This document shows positions 12,594 through 23,978 of a stretch of DNA of 64,000 nucleotides, one piece after another. Source of the DNA: Plantago ovata (lineage: Eukaryota; Streptophyta; Magnoliopsida; Lamiales; Plantaginaceae); contig CM051455.1 in the NCBI GenBank assembly GCA_028274465.1, forward strand, positions 127,073,462 through 127,137,461, read 5' to 3'. Numbering within the stretch: the stretch's first letter is position 1; every line of letters begins with the position of its first letter. The position numbers and the translations under genes were made by a program. The notes beneath the pieces are model-generated. The model had not been told where the DNA came from. It did not search any database and saw nothing but the letters and a program-made list of their open reading frames with translations.

Positions 12594-12668
12594 TTGAGAT
12601 TTGAACCCAGAACCTCTTTGTTAAACACCAGTGATACAAACCAACTCATCCACGCTCGGTTGCTTTAA
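12594..12668 (-). repeat. tRNA-like module (SINE head or tRNA relic)
   Basis: On the minus strand a box-A-like GATGAGTTGG is followed about 30 bp later by a box-B-like GGTTCTGGGTTCAAATCTC. The arms do not form a clean cloverleaf, so this is more likely a tRNA-derived repeat than a working tRNA gene. Confidence 0.4.
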
Positions 12669-13242
12669 GTAACAAACAGATTCTGTAATAGTTCATTCAA
12701 AACCCACCCCCTGTCAATCACCAAATTTACAACACAAGTCCCTTAAGTTTTCTGGAAACTCAAATTAGTCCCTGCGCGTAAAACAGAGTTTCTACAGCAA
12801 ACCACGCCGGATTTCAGACACCCAAGATCCATCCCGGAGTTCACAAATCACAACTAAACAACCCCCTCCGTTCATACGAATCCAAAATAGTCCAGAAACG
12901 CTCAATATTAGAGATCGATAGATGCGATTGATGCAAGTTTCTTTATCCGTTTTTAAAACTCCTGTTTCAACACACATCCCTCCCAACGCAACACCCTAAC
13001 AGGTCAATCTCAGTCCAAAACCACCCCTTAACAGCTCGGTTTAACATTCCAAGATTAAAGTATACCGTAGTAAAACGATCGAAGGCGGAAAGCAAGATGT
13101 AAAACAAGAAAAAAAAGAAAACGAAAGAGAAGGTGAGAACTTACCCAGCTTTTGGCTAAGGCGGCAGATGAAAAGAAAAAAAACTAAAACCTAATATGCT
13201 TATATATTAAAGGCCAGAAGAAAGAATTCCAAAAGCTCATGG

Positions 13243-13310
13243 AGAGGTTCGAACCCACAACCTCCAGAACATTAGCCACCAACCAATCCACTAGGACAGA
13301 GAGAACTCTA
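13243..13310 (-). repeat. tRNA-like module
   Basis: On the minus strand TAGTGGATTGG (box-A-like) and GGTTGTGGGTTCGAACC (box B) are spaced as in a tRNA. There is no convincing acceptor stem. Confidence 0.4.
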
Positions 13311-14168
13311 TGACTTCAAAAACGAATTATGTAATTATATACCTTAAAGCCAATTTAGGAATAATAAAAAAAATCATGGGGTTTTACAAAACCACATGCA
13401 ACCCCAAGCCATATGCTACCCACACCACTACTCAAAAGGGGTCTGATACAAGGGTCAGGCATATCCAAAAGAGGACATGTAATCCGTAGCACCTAAGAGA
13501 GCGCACCTTTAAGTAGATATTTAAGGTATGGACACAAACTAGGACCCATGAGACCTCCACCATAAATTTGTCAAGAGAGAAAATTAAATCCAAGTTACAA
13601 GCTCAATAAAGCATCGGTTTGGTCTACCCTAGGGGACGCCTAATGTGCCTCCCCTCTCACTGTGCTTGTGCGTCTCTGTATTAAATTTTTATGAACATCA
13701 ACAAACGAAAGCCACGTATTAAATTTTTATGATTCTTTTAAGGGAACTTTGCATATTAGTGCTACAAATAAACATATAGTATTAAAAAAACTTTTTTATG
13801 TAATATTTTTACAATTAAATCCCAATCTCTAACATCAATAAAATTAGTCCATTTTTTTTTAATTATAAATTTCAAATGGGATGGTAACCTCTATTTAATA
13901 AATAATTTTGAAATCCATTACAAATTTGTAAGAAATCCTTCAAATCTTCATCACCCCAACACGTGAAAGCCACAATATTCATTAATTCCAGAGGTAATCA
14001 AACAATTTGAGCACCAAGTATGAGTGTATGCCATTAATTAGTAAAAAAAATCCTTCAAATCTTCTATCACCTTAACACACACACACAAAAACCACTCCAT
14101 ATGGAGTCATTTATGTAAATATAAGTGGAAAAGAAAAATAACTAAACTCTATTTAGAGAATGATAGAT

Positions 14169-15075
14169 GGGATTTCTATTTTTAGGTCGGCTTTGTACCG
14201 AACTACACATAGGTCTTCATTAGATGATTGACATGTGACACAAAATCAATCAAATCCATTCATTTTGGTTCAAAGTCATTTTATTATAATTTTACGTACG
14301 ATTGATTATAATTTAATTTTCTTATAATTAAAATTACCCAAAATTTATAGATTGACTATACCACCCTTCTGATAATTAATTTCATTAACAAATAACAAGT
14401 AATTAATAAAATAATCGATTTGCATATAAAGTACGTATGTAAACCTTACCTCTTAATCCATCAATTAATTGAATGTTGAACATTACTTTCATTAAAAACC
14501 GATTGATCAGAACACAAAACCAATCACAGATTAAAGCTTCATCAACCGGAAAAACTAATTTTTAAACTCGAGGATGATGAAGAACCCTATCCCCTAATTT
14601 TATTATTGGGCAATTTCTTGCATGAAATTCAACGCATTAATAAACTGAGTAAAAAAAAGTTGGGCTCTTTTTCTTCCATGAACAATAGAGTTTTGTTTAC
14701 GAATTAAGGGGATTTCAGTTTTATATGAATGGATGATTTAATTAGTTTTGTTTTGTTTGTTTTGTTTGATTGATGAGGCAGTTCGACATTTATTTGATGA
14801 ATTTTTTTTTTGAAACGACAAATTTTTATTAAAACAGCGAGCATGAGAAATGCTCAGAAGAAATTTTATTTGATGAAGTTGATGTAGTATTAATTTTTCT
14901 TTGTATAGTATAATGGGGTTAATGTGGTAAATTATTATATATACTTCAAAACATAAATAATTATAATATAAAATCGTAAAAAATTTAAGATCGTACCTGC
15001 AATGACACGTGTCAATTATATAAAGGAGACCTATATATAGGTTGGTTCGAAGCCGGCCTGAAAATAGAAAGCCCC
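14169..15075. mobile_element. Non-autonomous MULE-type element
   Basis: Imperfect terminal inverted repeats of about 80 bp: the left end starts GGGATTTCTATTTTTAGG, and the right end read inverted starts GGGGCTTTCTATTTTCAGG. Shared inner blocks include GGTCGGCTT/GGCCGGCTT and ATTGACA.GTG. A perfect 9-bp target duplication ATGATAGAT flanks it (14160-14168 and 15076-15084). Length 907 bp, AT-rich interior without transposase. The 9-bp duplication and long inverted repeats are typical of Mutator-like elements. Confidence 0.88.
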
Positions 15076-15084
15076 ATGATAGAT

Positions 15085-17780
15085 TATTGTAAGGGGTAAA
15101 ACTCTTATTGGAGATTTATTTCGTGTATTTTCCCTTATTGTTCGGAGCATTTTTTATGCTCTTTAATAAGTAAAATTTGTTGAATATAAAATGGTATATG
15201 AAGTACATAAATTTGTGATATGGCATAAATGAATTCTCAACCAATGAGAACATGCCACATGGCTATATTAATGGTTTCAATTTAATTTTTTTCTAACGAA
15301 TATATTGAAGATGAAAAATTATGTTAGCTTCGAAAGGAACAAAATATCAATCAGTTGTGAGAATATAATTTGATGATATGGCAATTAAATAATGTGTTTA
15401 TTTTTATATATATGTAGGATTATTAATTGTTTTTAATTGGCATGCAGTACGAGTTGCCGACAATCATCATGCGTTTTAAATAGTGGTAGTAAATGGTAAT
15501 TAGGTGCGGTGATTAGGACTTTGCACCATAACGATCGACAAGAGTGGTTCCAGTTTATATAGATTAGGATAACGAAATCACCATCTCAACTTTATAGACT
15601 ACACACACAAGACAAGTGATATATAGAGATGAGTCTAGTGAAACATTTTCAGATCTTGATTACTCCATCGCAAGTTATTCTAAATGGCCACAATTAAATA
15701 GAATTCATTCGACAATTAAGCTCATAATTACGCAGAAAAATAAAGTGATAGTAGTGGTATGTACTATTATGAAGAGAGAGAGGGAAAAAGAAGGTACAGT
15801 TTAGTAAAAAGTCTTACTTCATCTGCTTGTATATAAAATAAAATCAAAGTGACATCAATTGCTGTTATAAAGATACACTAATTTGATTTCTTTTGAATTC
15901 GTCCAAACCAACAGATCATCATTAGGCAAACAGATATTATATTTGTAGTATTGGATCTCGCTCAAATCTTATTTTTATTACTACTACACTAGTTTAATAC
16001 TCCATATTAAGTACTCTACATAACATACATGATTCATGAATTCTGTATATTTGATTTTTTCAGCGATGAATATGTGTATTTTAGAAATCACGTATTAGTA
16101 ATTTCAATGGCACATTGAATATAACATAAGTATCATAATATGGAGGAAGAAAGTTTAATCGCATCTTCCGGTCCCCCAACTTAAATATACGCTCAAATTT
16201 TTAAAGTTGTTTAGACTTGTTTAATGATTAAAATGCTCGTCTTTTGGGAACAATACTGTATATGTTAAGCACCTTAATTATCAAAGGATTAACCCTTAAC
16301 GTACAGCGCCAATTTAATTTGACAAACACAGTACCACCCGATTAACAAAACTTTCATTTCAAACGCCAATCCACTGTGAAATGAATGAATGATAGGGGTA
16401 TATATAATGATTAGCTATGTAACGTTTTCTTCTTTTTTTTTTTTTAATTTAATGTGAGAAAATACTCGTATATGAGTATATGTATAGCTAATGATTTCTA
16501 TTTGTTTGTTTTTGGTGGGTGGGGGACCTTGAATTTGCGGCTCTTCTCTAAATCATCACATATATAACTTGATTTTGAAACTTCGTTTTGTCTTTAGTGT
16601 ATTTTGGTTGTTGTTTACGGAACATTTGGTTATAATTTAGCGAGAATCCTTTCCGTCTCTACATCTCCTACTCCCTATATCAGTTAATACCATCGTATCT
16701 CTATCTCTAAATCAACTTCCCTTAAATCAACTCCTAACATTTATTTTATTGATGGATCTTCGACTTTGGTAGGTGGGAGACTCTTGCCCAATATGCATGA
16801 CCTCATAGACAGTTTGTCAGTTAATCGTATCTGCCTACTAATTTTTTCATAAAGTCAGCCGAGATTGAAAAAGTTACTACCACCTACATCCACCCGAACC
16901 GCCATTTATGAGTTTGTTTATATACTATAAATTTGTTCTTCTATTTTACTCTCCCGGTATAATTCGAGTTTATGTTTTTTATTTCTCATTTTACTGTTGT
17001 TCTCAAAAAAAATTTAGTTAGTTATTTTTTATGATCATTAATTTTATGTTTCTATTTTAAGACATTTGCATTTGATGAAACATTTCGTTACTTGAAGACG
17101 TTTGCTATTTTGTATTAGACTTTAGTAGTCTTTTAGTTGCATTTCGAATTTTGTTTATGAATCAAAATTTATTATAAGTTTGGTTTTGGATTTAAATATT
17201 TACTCAACAACTCGCACAGTTCAGCACTCAACCCGTCACGACGGTTTGATAAAATATCACAACTGTCACGATTTATACTTAAAATCATCCGATAATAATG
17301 AGTCAGATAAGTTTCTATATAAAAATTGTCATTACCAGCCCTTCTATGTTGGGAAGTGGGAACAAAGCAAATGCACCTCTAAGATGAGATACAAAACATT
17401 GGAATATTTTGAATCCACCTAAAACTAAAATGTGTCTAGGGAGAACTACACGAGCCCTCACATCGACTTTAGCCACTTGTAGCAACTAATGTGTTCTAAA
17501 TTTTAACATTCCCAGATCCATACCAAGATGGAATTATTAACAGTAGTTTTTAGACTGTTTAGTACATGGGTAGTACTTCTGCCATGCACATGCATAGCCA
17601 TTGGTTAATGGGTTTACAGTTGTTAAATACGAGTATATTTATAATATACTGTGTATATTTATAATATACTGTATTGTGATTCCAAAAGAGAAACGCAAAT
17701 CATATGTGCAATAATAATCATAAAACACAAGTTAGTTGGGCAAACATGCATGTGTTTGATCATCAATCAAAAGTAATATT
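15085..17780. other. Intergenic, no gene seen
   Basis: AT-rich. Contains a 20-bp self-complementary word duplicated in tandem at about 17634-17673 (GTATATTTATAATATACTGT, twice). A 38-bp stretch at about 16752-16790 recurs inverted at about 43627-43665. A few short open frames show no coding character. Confidence 0.5.
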
Positions 17781-17782
17781 TA

Positions 17783-18010
17783 CTCCATTTCATTAATAAC
17801 TTCCTCTTCGGTCAACAGGCTTCATGTTTGACCACACATTACACCTAAATTGTACGATGCAATTCTTTTTTAAAGTTACATAATTGAAGTTCATAAGTTA
17901 GTAGTATTTTTAATATTTTTTTAAAAAATATTATCAATATAATTAAGGCTTAATTTACGAGTCAAACATGACTGGCGTTGACAAAAGAGGAAGTTTGTAA
18001 TGAAATAGAG
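17783..18010. mobile_element. Stowaway-like MITE
   Basis: About 228 bp with terminal inverted repeats CTCCATTTCATTAATAACTT and, read inverted from the other end, CTCTATTTCATTACAAACTT. Both continue through CCTCTT..GTCAAC and TGTTTGAC. TA dinucleotides flank both ends (17781-17782, 18011-18012), as expected for Tc1/mariner-type MITEs. Confidence 0.8.
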
Positions 18011-18012
18011 TA

Positions 18013-18397
18013 ATTAATCATCAAAACAATAAGTGAGCCACAAGGCACATGCAGGAGGAGAAGTACCCTAAAATGACAGCCTAAACGTGGGGTCAATTAA
18101 AACTAAGACAAGCTGGTATACCACTACATCTCCTCCACACAAGTCTACTTCATATGGATACCATGTTCCTCTTCAACCCATCGTCTATGACAGCTTCACA
18201 TCATATCATTGCTACTTAATTTCAGGATCCTAGTACAACAGAACATTCACAACATAACTTGGGAATAGGGATTCATGTGTGCGCTTACTAGGCGATTGGA
18301 TACCACAGAAACAGTAGATGTTTGGATTGTGCATTTACACTCTAGAGTACATTTCAACATGGTCAGTTATTACAAGGTGGTGATGCTTCCTGCTTAG
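18013..18397. other. 3' flank of CHORD-like gene
   Basis: Non-coding sequence between the Stowaway MITE and the stop codon at 18398. It presumably holds the 3'UTR; no other feature seen. Confidence 0.4.
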
Positions 18398-21300
18398 TTA
18401 ATCATCGTCATAGGAAATATGGAAACTGGTGGTGCAGCCAGGTGCCTCTATATCCTCAGCTCCGCAACAGTCGTAAAATTTAGCAGCATAGGGAGGATCA
18501 TCCGGTCCCAACTCATAGTACCTTCAAGAAATGACATGTGACAATTTGTTAACTAACAAATCATAGCACATTGCAATGCATATAGAAAAAGCAAGATAAA
18601 GAGAAAGGACATCAACAACACTACTTTAGATTTTAGAACTTATATAACTACTCTGTCACATTGATGTACAGTTATGTCCAAAATCCACAGTCCTGTCATT
18701 AAAACATGGCTTCTTCTGTAAAGACTGGCACTGCAAAAGATAATAGAAATGATCTATTCAAAATTCACCTACAATAAGATTAAAAAAACGCTGCAATTGA
18801 CAAACGTAACATTGATACGATTTATAATCGTACACATTTAATAAGCCTACTTGAACATTTCTATGAACTACTTGATGGATCTACTGTAGAAAATAAATAA
18901 AATAAAATAAATAAAAACTGGATGATTGAACTTTTCCATTCACATAATCACATTACTTTGTTTGAATATGGTGAACTAGCACGATAGTTAGGTTTCAGAA
19001 AAAGAATATTCCAACATTGAAAAGTTCTGAACATTTTACTTAAAACAGGTAGAAATTTAAGCAGCTAAGGCAAACGAAGCAGAACAGCAGAAAGAACTTG
19101 CAGCAGCAAAGAACCAAAATGCCACGGATTTCACCTCTTTTATCGGCCACAGAAGAATTACAGAAACTAAAGAAAGAATTAGCTGCAATGTGTGATTTGA
19201 ATTACCAGGAACTCAGGCATGCTGAAGATGCTACAAAACTTGCAGAGATTCATGCTGAATAGGTTGACGCTATTCTGAGTTGGCAAAAATGCAATCTACA
19301 CTTAATTCAAAACCTAAAATAAAGGCTAAAGAGAATGATAAATTTGTGAAGCGTTGAAATCAGAGATTGATTGATTTTCTATGCAAACAGCTTGAGAAGC
19401 CGAAAAGCTTTAAGGAGATTATTTTGAAAAAGAAGTTTTTGAGCAGCTAATGACCATTCGGAGGCAGCAAAGATGGCCAAACCGTATGCATGTTATTTAG
19501 CTGACGAGTTGCATGAAAGGATCGAGGCATCGCCTTATCAAGATGAACAACAAAGAGATTGGATAGATCATCATCAGAATCTCTGGTATCTGTTATAAAG
19601 CAACTTCCAGGAAGAAACAGTTCTTTACATGACAGAACCTGAGATCTGCACTTGAGAAGGTGAACTTGCTTGAAATTTCAGTCAGAAGGCAACAAAGATG
19701 ATAGGGAAGTTCCCATTGAACTGGCGGAAAATCACTGAAAAAAGGCCAAAAAAAAAAAAAAACAAAAACAAAAAAAGGAATCTCTCCAGTACAAATTTGA
19801 CGCTGTGAAAGAAGAAGAAATTCAAGCCCTAAATAAAAAGGGGCTTGCAGCTACTAGTAAAAAGATGCTCTTGGGGGAAATAACAAGCTCATAAAATGAG
19901 GTGGAAACTTCTACAGAGGAAGAAGAGAATAAGCAAGAGCCCATTAGAAAGTTTTGCATCAACCTTGCAGGAAGAATCAGTTGAAGTAGAGATAACAAAA
20001 AAACATGTTAAGTATTCAACTTGAGCATGGAAACTGAAAAACAAGAACTGAAGCTTGTTCTAAAACAGCGAATAAGAAGCAGAAGCGTATGCCGGATGAT
20101 GTGAAAAAGGAGATATTGCTGTTACCACTACATCAATAAAACAATGACAGCAAGAGTACAATAACTAAATTTCCAAGCAAACGTAGGAGCTTCTGTTGTT
20201 AGAGTTGGTGAAGAGAATATAAAGAAGAGAGCTCTTCCAGATACATGGAAAATGAAATAAACCATCTTAATTTTCTATAAATGGCAGAAAAAGAAGCATC
20301 TGGAATGCGGGAGGACTAGATCACTTGAAAAGTACGTGCAACAACGCCAAGGAGGAAGTTGTCTACTTACAGGAAGTCCTTGGTGAGGCATAGGCGGAGA
20401 GCATGAAACTGTAACGGGGTTTGATGGATGAAGAAAAAATGAATTGCAGAGTATTCTTCAGGAGAATGTGGAGCTATATAACCAGGGAGGCTTCATTTCA
20501 AAAGGTCAAAGAGTCATCTATGTTGCTAGAAGAAGCTTTGACCAAGACGAAAGATGCGAAAAATGGTGAATTGACAGATAGGGAAAAAGATTACGACTTG
20601 CTACTGAAAGTTGAGGTATTGGAGGAGTTTTCTGACGAAAATGGTACAGGTGAATTGACACCCTAACTTGAGCTCCAATCTGAACTGGAGGAGCTACACC
20701 ATTACCGGGAACCTCAGTGATGTTACCGATTTTCACAATGACCGGTTGAGAGAACTTCTAACGGGAACAAAGTGAATGTCAAAAGTAAAGATGAGGAAAA
20801 AGAAAAAGGAAAGTGAAAGTTTGGGTTATGCAAAGATTGCATCTTGTTGAACTTATTGTCAATCTAATAAGAAGAATATATACTTTCAGTTACGATTATG
20901 GAATTGGAAGTGAGAAACATGGATCAGTGAGTTTCTATTACGTTTGTAAGATAGCATAGGATTTGGGTTTTGAATTGTAGCTTGCTGCTATCTATTCAAC
21001 CAGTACCATTCATGATGTAAAAATCTTGAGTTGCTCATTTTATTTCATTGCTATGTAATATGAGTTTAAAAACTGGGAAAGAAGAAACAAACTGAACAAG
21101 AGGTGACACTAACATTGGTGCCCAAATGCTCAGAATATATACAAGTTTGTTTAGTCACTTGCGTGTCTCAGGTTTAGCATGGTCCCGAATGTCTCATGAG
21201 TCATGACTCTCATGCCTAATGCCTCAGCAGTCCTTATTACTCAACATCTAATCCTACTTCTGGAACACATAAATAAGAGGTATACATTCAATTATTCCCT

Positions 21301-21942
21301 AAGTCATCATTTGTCTGATCTTCAATTTTAAGCAACACCAATGCCTAGAAAACACACTAAAAACTTTTCGAATTGCACAAGAAAGCTCGTTCTAATTCTC
21401 TACTTGTACACCTTCAATTTATGTCTGCCACCACCATACGCACCACGGTACCAATGCCACTTAAAAATTTGCTATCCACTCACACAAAACTCAGATACAA
21501 GTCATACAACAACTAAACATAGGTTAAAATCATTCTATTTTTCTCCAAATATTCGATTAACTGAATTCGACATGGAAAGTTAAGCTACAATCATTGATAA
21601 TGCTTGCAAACAATAAACCACCATTCGAAATGAGTTAAGTAGATAATCATTCACACAAGACAAATTAAAGGTCACATCAAGACTAAATTAACCAGGGAGA
21701 GTAAGAGCTGAAAAGTTAATCAGGCGAAGTAGATAGTCTGATAGAAAACGAGTTTACCTCTTCTGATCGTCGTGACGGCGACAGACGAAGAAGGAAGGAT
21801 GAAATTGACACGAATTTGAAGTGTTGGAAGAAGCGGAGTACGATTGTTTGCATCGCTTGCACACTATCGTCCTCAATTGATTCCTCCTCTTCTCATCATC
21901 TTCTGAAACGTTACCTGCACCTAATTTCTCCATGGAATTCAT
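18398..21942 (-). CDS. Small CHORD-like Cys/His plant protein, two exons
   Basis: Exon 1 is 21942-21758 and exon 2 is 18521-18398. The intron of 3236 bp starts GTAAAC and ends TTGAAG, and splitting an Arg codon keeps the frame, giving 102 aa. Conserved residues are C28-x2-C31, C45-x2-H48, C54-x2-H57, then [20 protein letters not shown] (C80, C81), C91 and H96 in GCTTSFH. The order and spacing recall the CHORD zinc-binding fold (C..C, YxPxSN, CxxHP, CC, GC..H). I know this as a conserved plant family of uncharacterised function. An internal Met (residue 4) is an alternative start. The long intron contains a WEB pseudogene on the opposite strand. Zinc binding is inferred from the residues only. 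Confidence 0.88.
19044..20815 (+). pseudogene. WEB-family pseudogene inside an intron
   Basis: This segment follows the WEB protein of 1512-4993 from about residue 156 to about residue 760. Recognisable blocks in order include [29 protein letters not shown] (frameshifted), [49 protein letters not shown] and [10 protein letters not shown]. It is interrupted by many stops, frameshifts and deletions, and carries an A-rich expansion near 19740-19780. The N-terminal exons and the basic C-terminus are absent. The matching part of the parent has no intron, so retrocopy and DNA duplication cannot be told apart. Its [13 protein letters not shown] differs from KVVEFSEENG in the active gene, so it may come from another paralogue. 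Confidence 0.9.
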
Positions 21943-22263
21943 TTCTTCTTCCTTAGAAACCCTTTCTCACAAAAACATTTCCATGGAGTAGTAGCTTCCT
22001 ATTTGGCAGATTTATCTTATTGGATATTACAGAGTGACCCTTGAAGTTGCTAATGTTCGCATTTGTAGCTCGTTCTAGACTAGTCAGGTTATCGAATTGT
22101 TCGGGAGCTCGTAAAACAGCTTGATTCCATTTTGCTCGTGAGAGCTCGGCTCGTCGAAGTCCGAAAATAAGCTCATTTGTTTCAAAATTTTACACAATTT
22201 TAGAACGAATAGGAAAATGAAAGAGTAAGGCTATATTTACTAAAACTAGCTGATAAACTAGTT
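21943..22263. other. 5' flank of CHORD-like gene
   Basis: Probable promoter and leader of the minus-strand gene; no clear TATA box seen. From about 22225 it turns into a short repeat related to 9344-9542, into which the large retrotransposon inserted. Confidence 0.4.
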
Positions 22264-22268
22264 GGTAG

Positions 22269-23099
22269 TGTTGATGGGTAAATTATTAAGTCCTTCTAAT
22301 ACGTTCTAAAGCGTTCCTCTTGACTTTAGCCTCCTTCCATTGCAAGTGAAGTCCTGAAAATAACTTGAGGGGGAGGTTAGTAACGGTTTTCCAGTTTGTC
22401 AAGTGATCAAACCGGATAATCGACTTTATGGTTAGAGGGTTGAAAGCCACTCTAGTATATATAGTATAAAGTAGGATAGATAATGGTTACCTTTTGAGCT
22501 GAATGATGTCCACTATTTATAGTGTTTCCCAAATAGTGATAGGACTCCTGGGATTACGCCAAGTGTACGGCTATGATTGAATCTCAAGGTTAAAAGCCCA
22601 TTAGCTGGCTTAATGGGCCTGGCCCACGTACCAAATTAGGGTTTTTCTAGGGCCAAGCAGGTAATTTCATGCTTTAAGGAACGTTTTAGAGTTCTGTCCC
22701 GTTTTAGCGTCCGACAAGGTGTCCAAGACACGGCTTGCCATCCAAGGTACTATCCGACATGTTGTCCGAGATCACGTGACCGTACGTACTTGAGCTGGGT
22801 TATGTAAACCTTCCTTAGCGTCCGACTCAACCATGTACTGTGCGTCCAGTCCGATACCAAGGTATGTGTCGGACATCTGTCCTTAGGTATCGGGCCATGA
22901 GATTTCGCACGTGGTCCTTGGAAACTTACTACTTGCGGACCAATGTATCAGTATGTCGGACACTTGTCCGAGTAGAACATTTCTGGGAGTAATCTCTTTG
23001 TCGGATTAGGGCTCATGTGTCGGACATATGTGCCCTAGACGTCCAAATAAGTCGTCCTTTAGTTCGTACAACGAATCCGGACATAATCCAACATTAACA
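22269..23099 (-). repeat. Tat element 3' LTR
   Basis: 831 bp. Contains a TATA-like TATAAATA (minus strand, about 22514-22521) and many TCCGAC/GTCGGA words in both orientations. Confidence 0.93.
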
Positions 23100-23103
23100 T
23101 ATG

Positions 23104-23117
23104 TCCCCCTAGTTTCC
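23104..23117 (-). promoter_or_regulatory. Polypurine tract of Tat element
   Basis: In element sense GGAAACTAGGGGGA lies four bases before the 3' LTR, in the position for plus-strand priming. Confidence 0.7.
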
Positions 23118-23644
23118 AAGTATCTTGGAACAAGATAGTTGCGTAACTATCAGTATAGTCCGAGTCCTCTGCGAGTCGTACTATTATTTGTGGTTCAAAA
23201 TTTTCCAAGTTTTCGGCCGAGTTCGTTAGTACTCCAACCCTCCTCTTTTCATTCCATTCCCCCCTCCCCTTTTCATAGTCCGAGTAATATGACACTCGGA
23301 TTATAAGAAGGAGATATTTTGAAATTTGAAATGTCAAGATCCGGATCTTAGTATTACTTCTCTCGTCCGACTTAGGTCTTTCTCCATCCGAGTAAGTCAT
23401 CGCATCGCTCGACTTGATAAGCTTTTTATCAAGTTTACTTCCGAGTGTAGTATCTTCTTTGTCCGAGTAAGTGACATCAGTTATTAGCGACACACAAATA
23501 GCGACGTTTTCTCGATTTCCGTGAAGTTTGGGGTCAAACTGTCTTTTCATCAGAACTTTTGATCTGAGCCGTTGATTCCGATTCATCCAACGATCAAGGC
23601 GATTGCTGACGTCAGCGACGGTTTGTATTCCGGGGTTGCCCTTC

Positions 23645-23652
23645 TATAAATA
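23645..23652 (+). promoter_or_regulatory. TATA box of the antisense gene
   Basis: TATAAATA in CTTCTATAAATAGGGG on the plus strand, 334 bp before the ATG at 23979. A 5'UTR intron is likely between: donor CCAA|GTAAGTTTG at 23791, acceptor CCTCCTAG at 23977, one base before the ATG. Confidence 0.65.
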
Positions 23653-23978
23653 GGGGTTGAAATGCTCATTTCTACACTTTTCACAAACTGCAAAATTTCT
23701 CTCACTAGAAATTTGCTCTCGATCCGATAAACGCGTCCGATACGTTTCCGAGTTCTGCAACCAGACTTCAACTTTCACCGTTTTCTCCAAGTAAGTTTGT
23801 ACTCGAATTCTGTTGTTTTTACTTTGCGTATTTTTTCTTTTTCATCTTCCCCTTTTTCTTTTTTTCCCTTCCTCACAACGTGCTCTAGAACACTTTCGAG
23901 GACTTTAAAAAATACTAAATTAACCTCTCGGACGAAACAACCAGTTGTCTGATTTTTTGTATTTCTTCCCCTCCTAGG

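Larger units (their letters stand above)
10561..14159. other. Gene-poor, repeat-derived intergenic region
   Basis: No supportable gene. It holds an approximate duplication at about 11173-11400, where both copies contain CCTACAC, GTAC.AACTCA, AGAATGAGC.GTAAC and GGCAAAGA. Two antisense tRNA-like modules are listed separately. The short open frames here show no family resemblance. Confidence 0.5.

Noticed and set aside
23059..23586. 175-codon minus-strand open frame
   Set aside because: Overlaps the 3' LTR and polypurine tract and lies under the promoter of the antisense gene. Its repeated YSD comes from the TCCGAGTA words read backwards.
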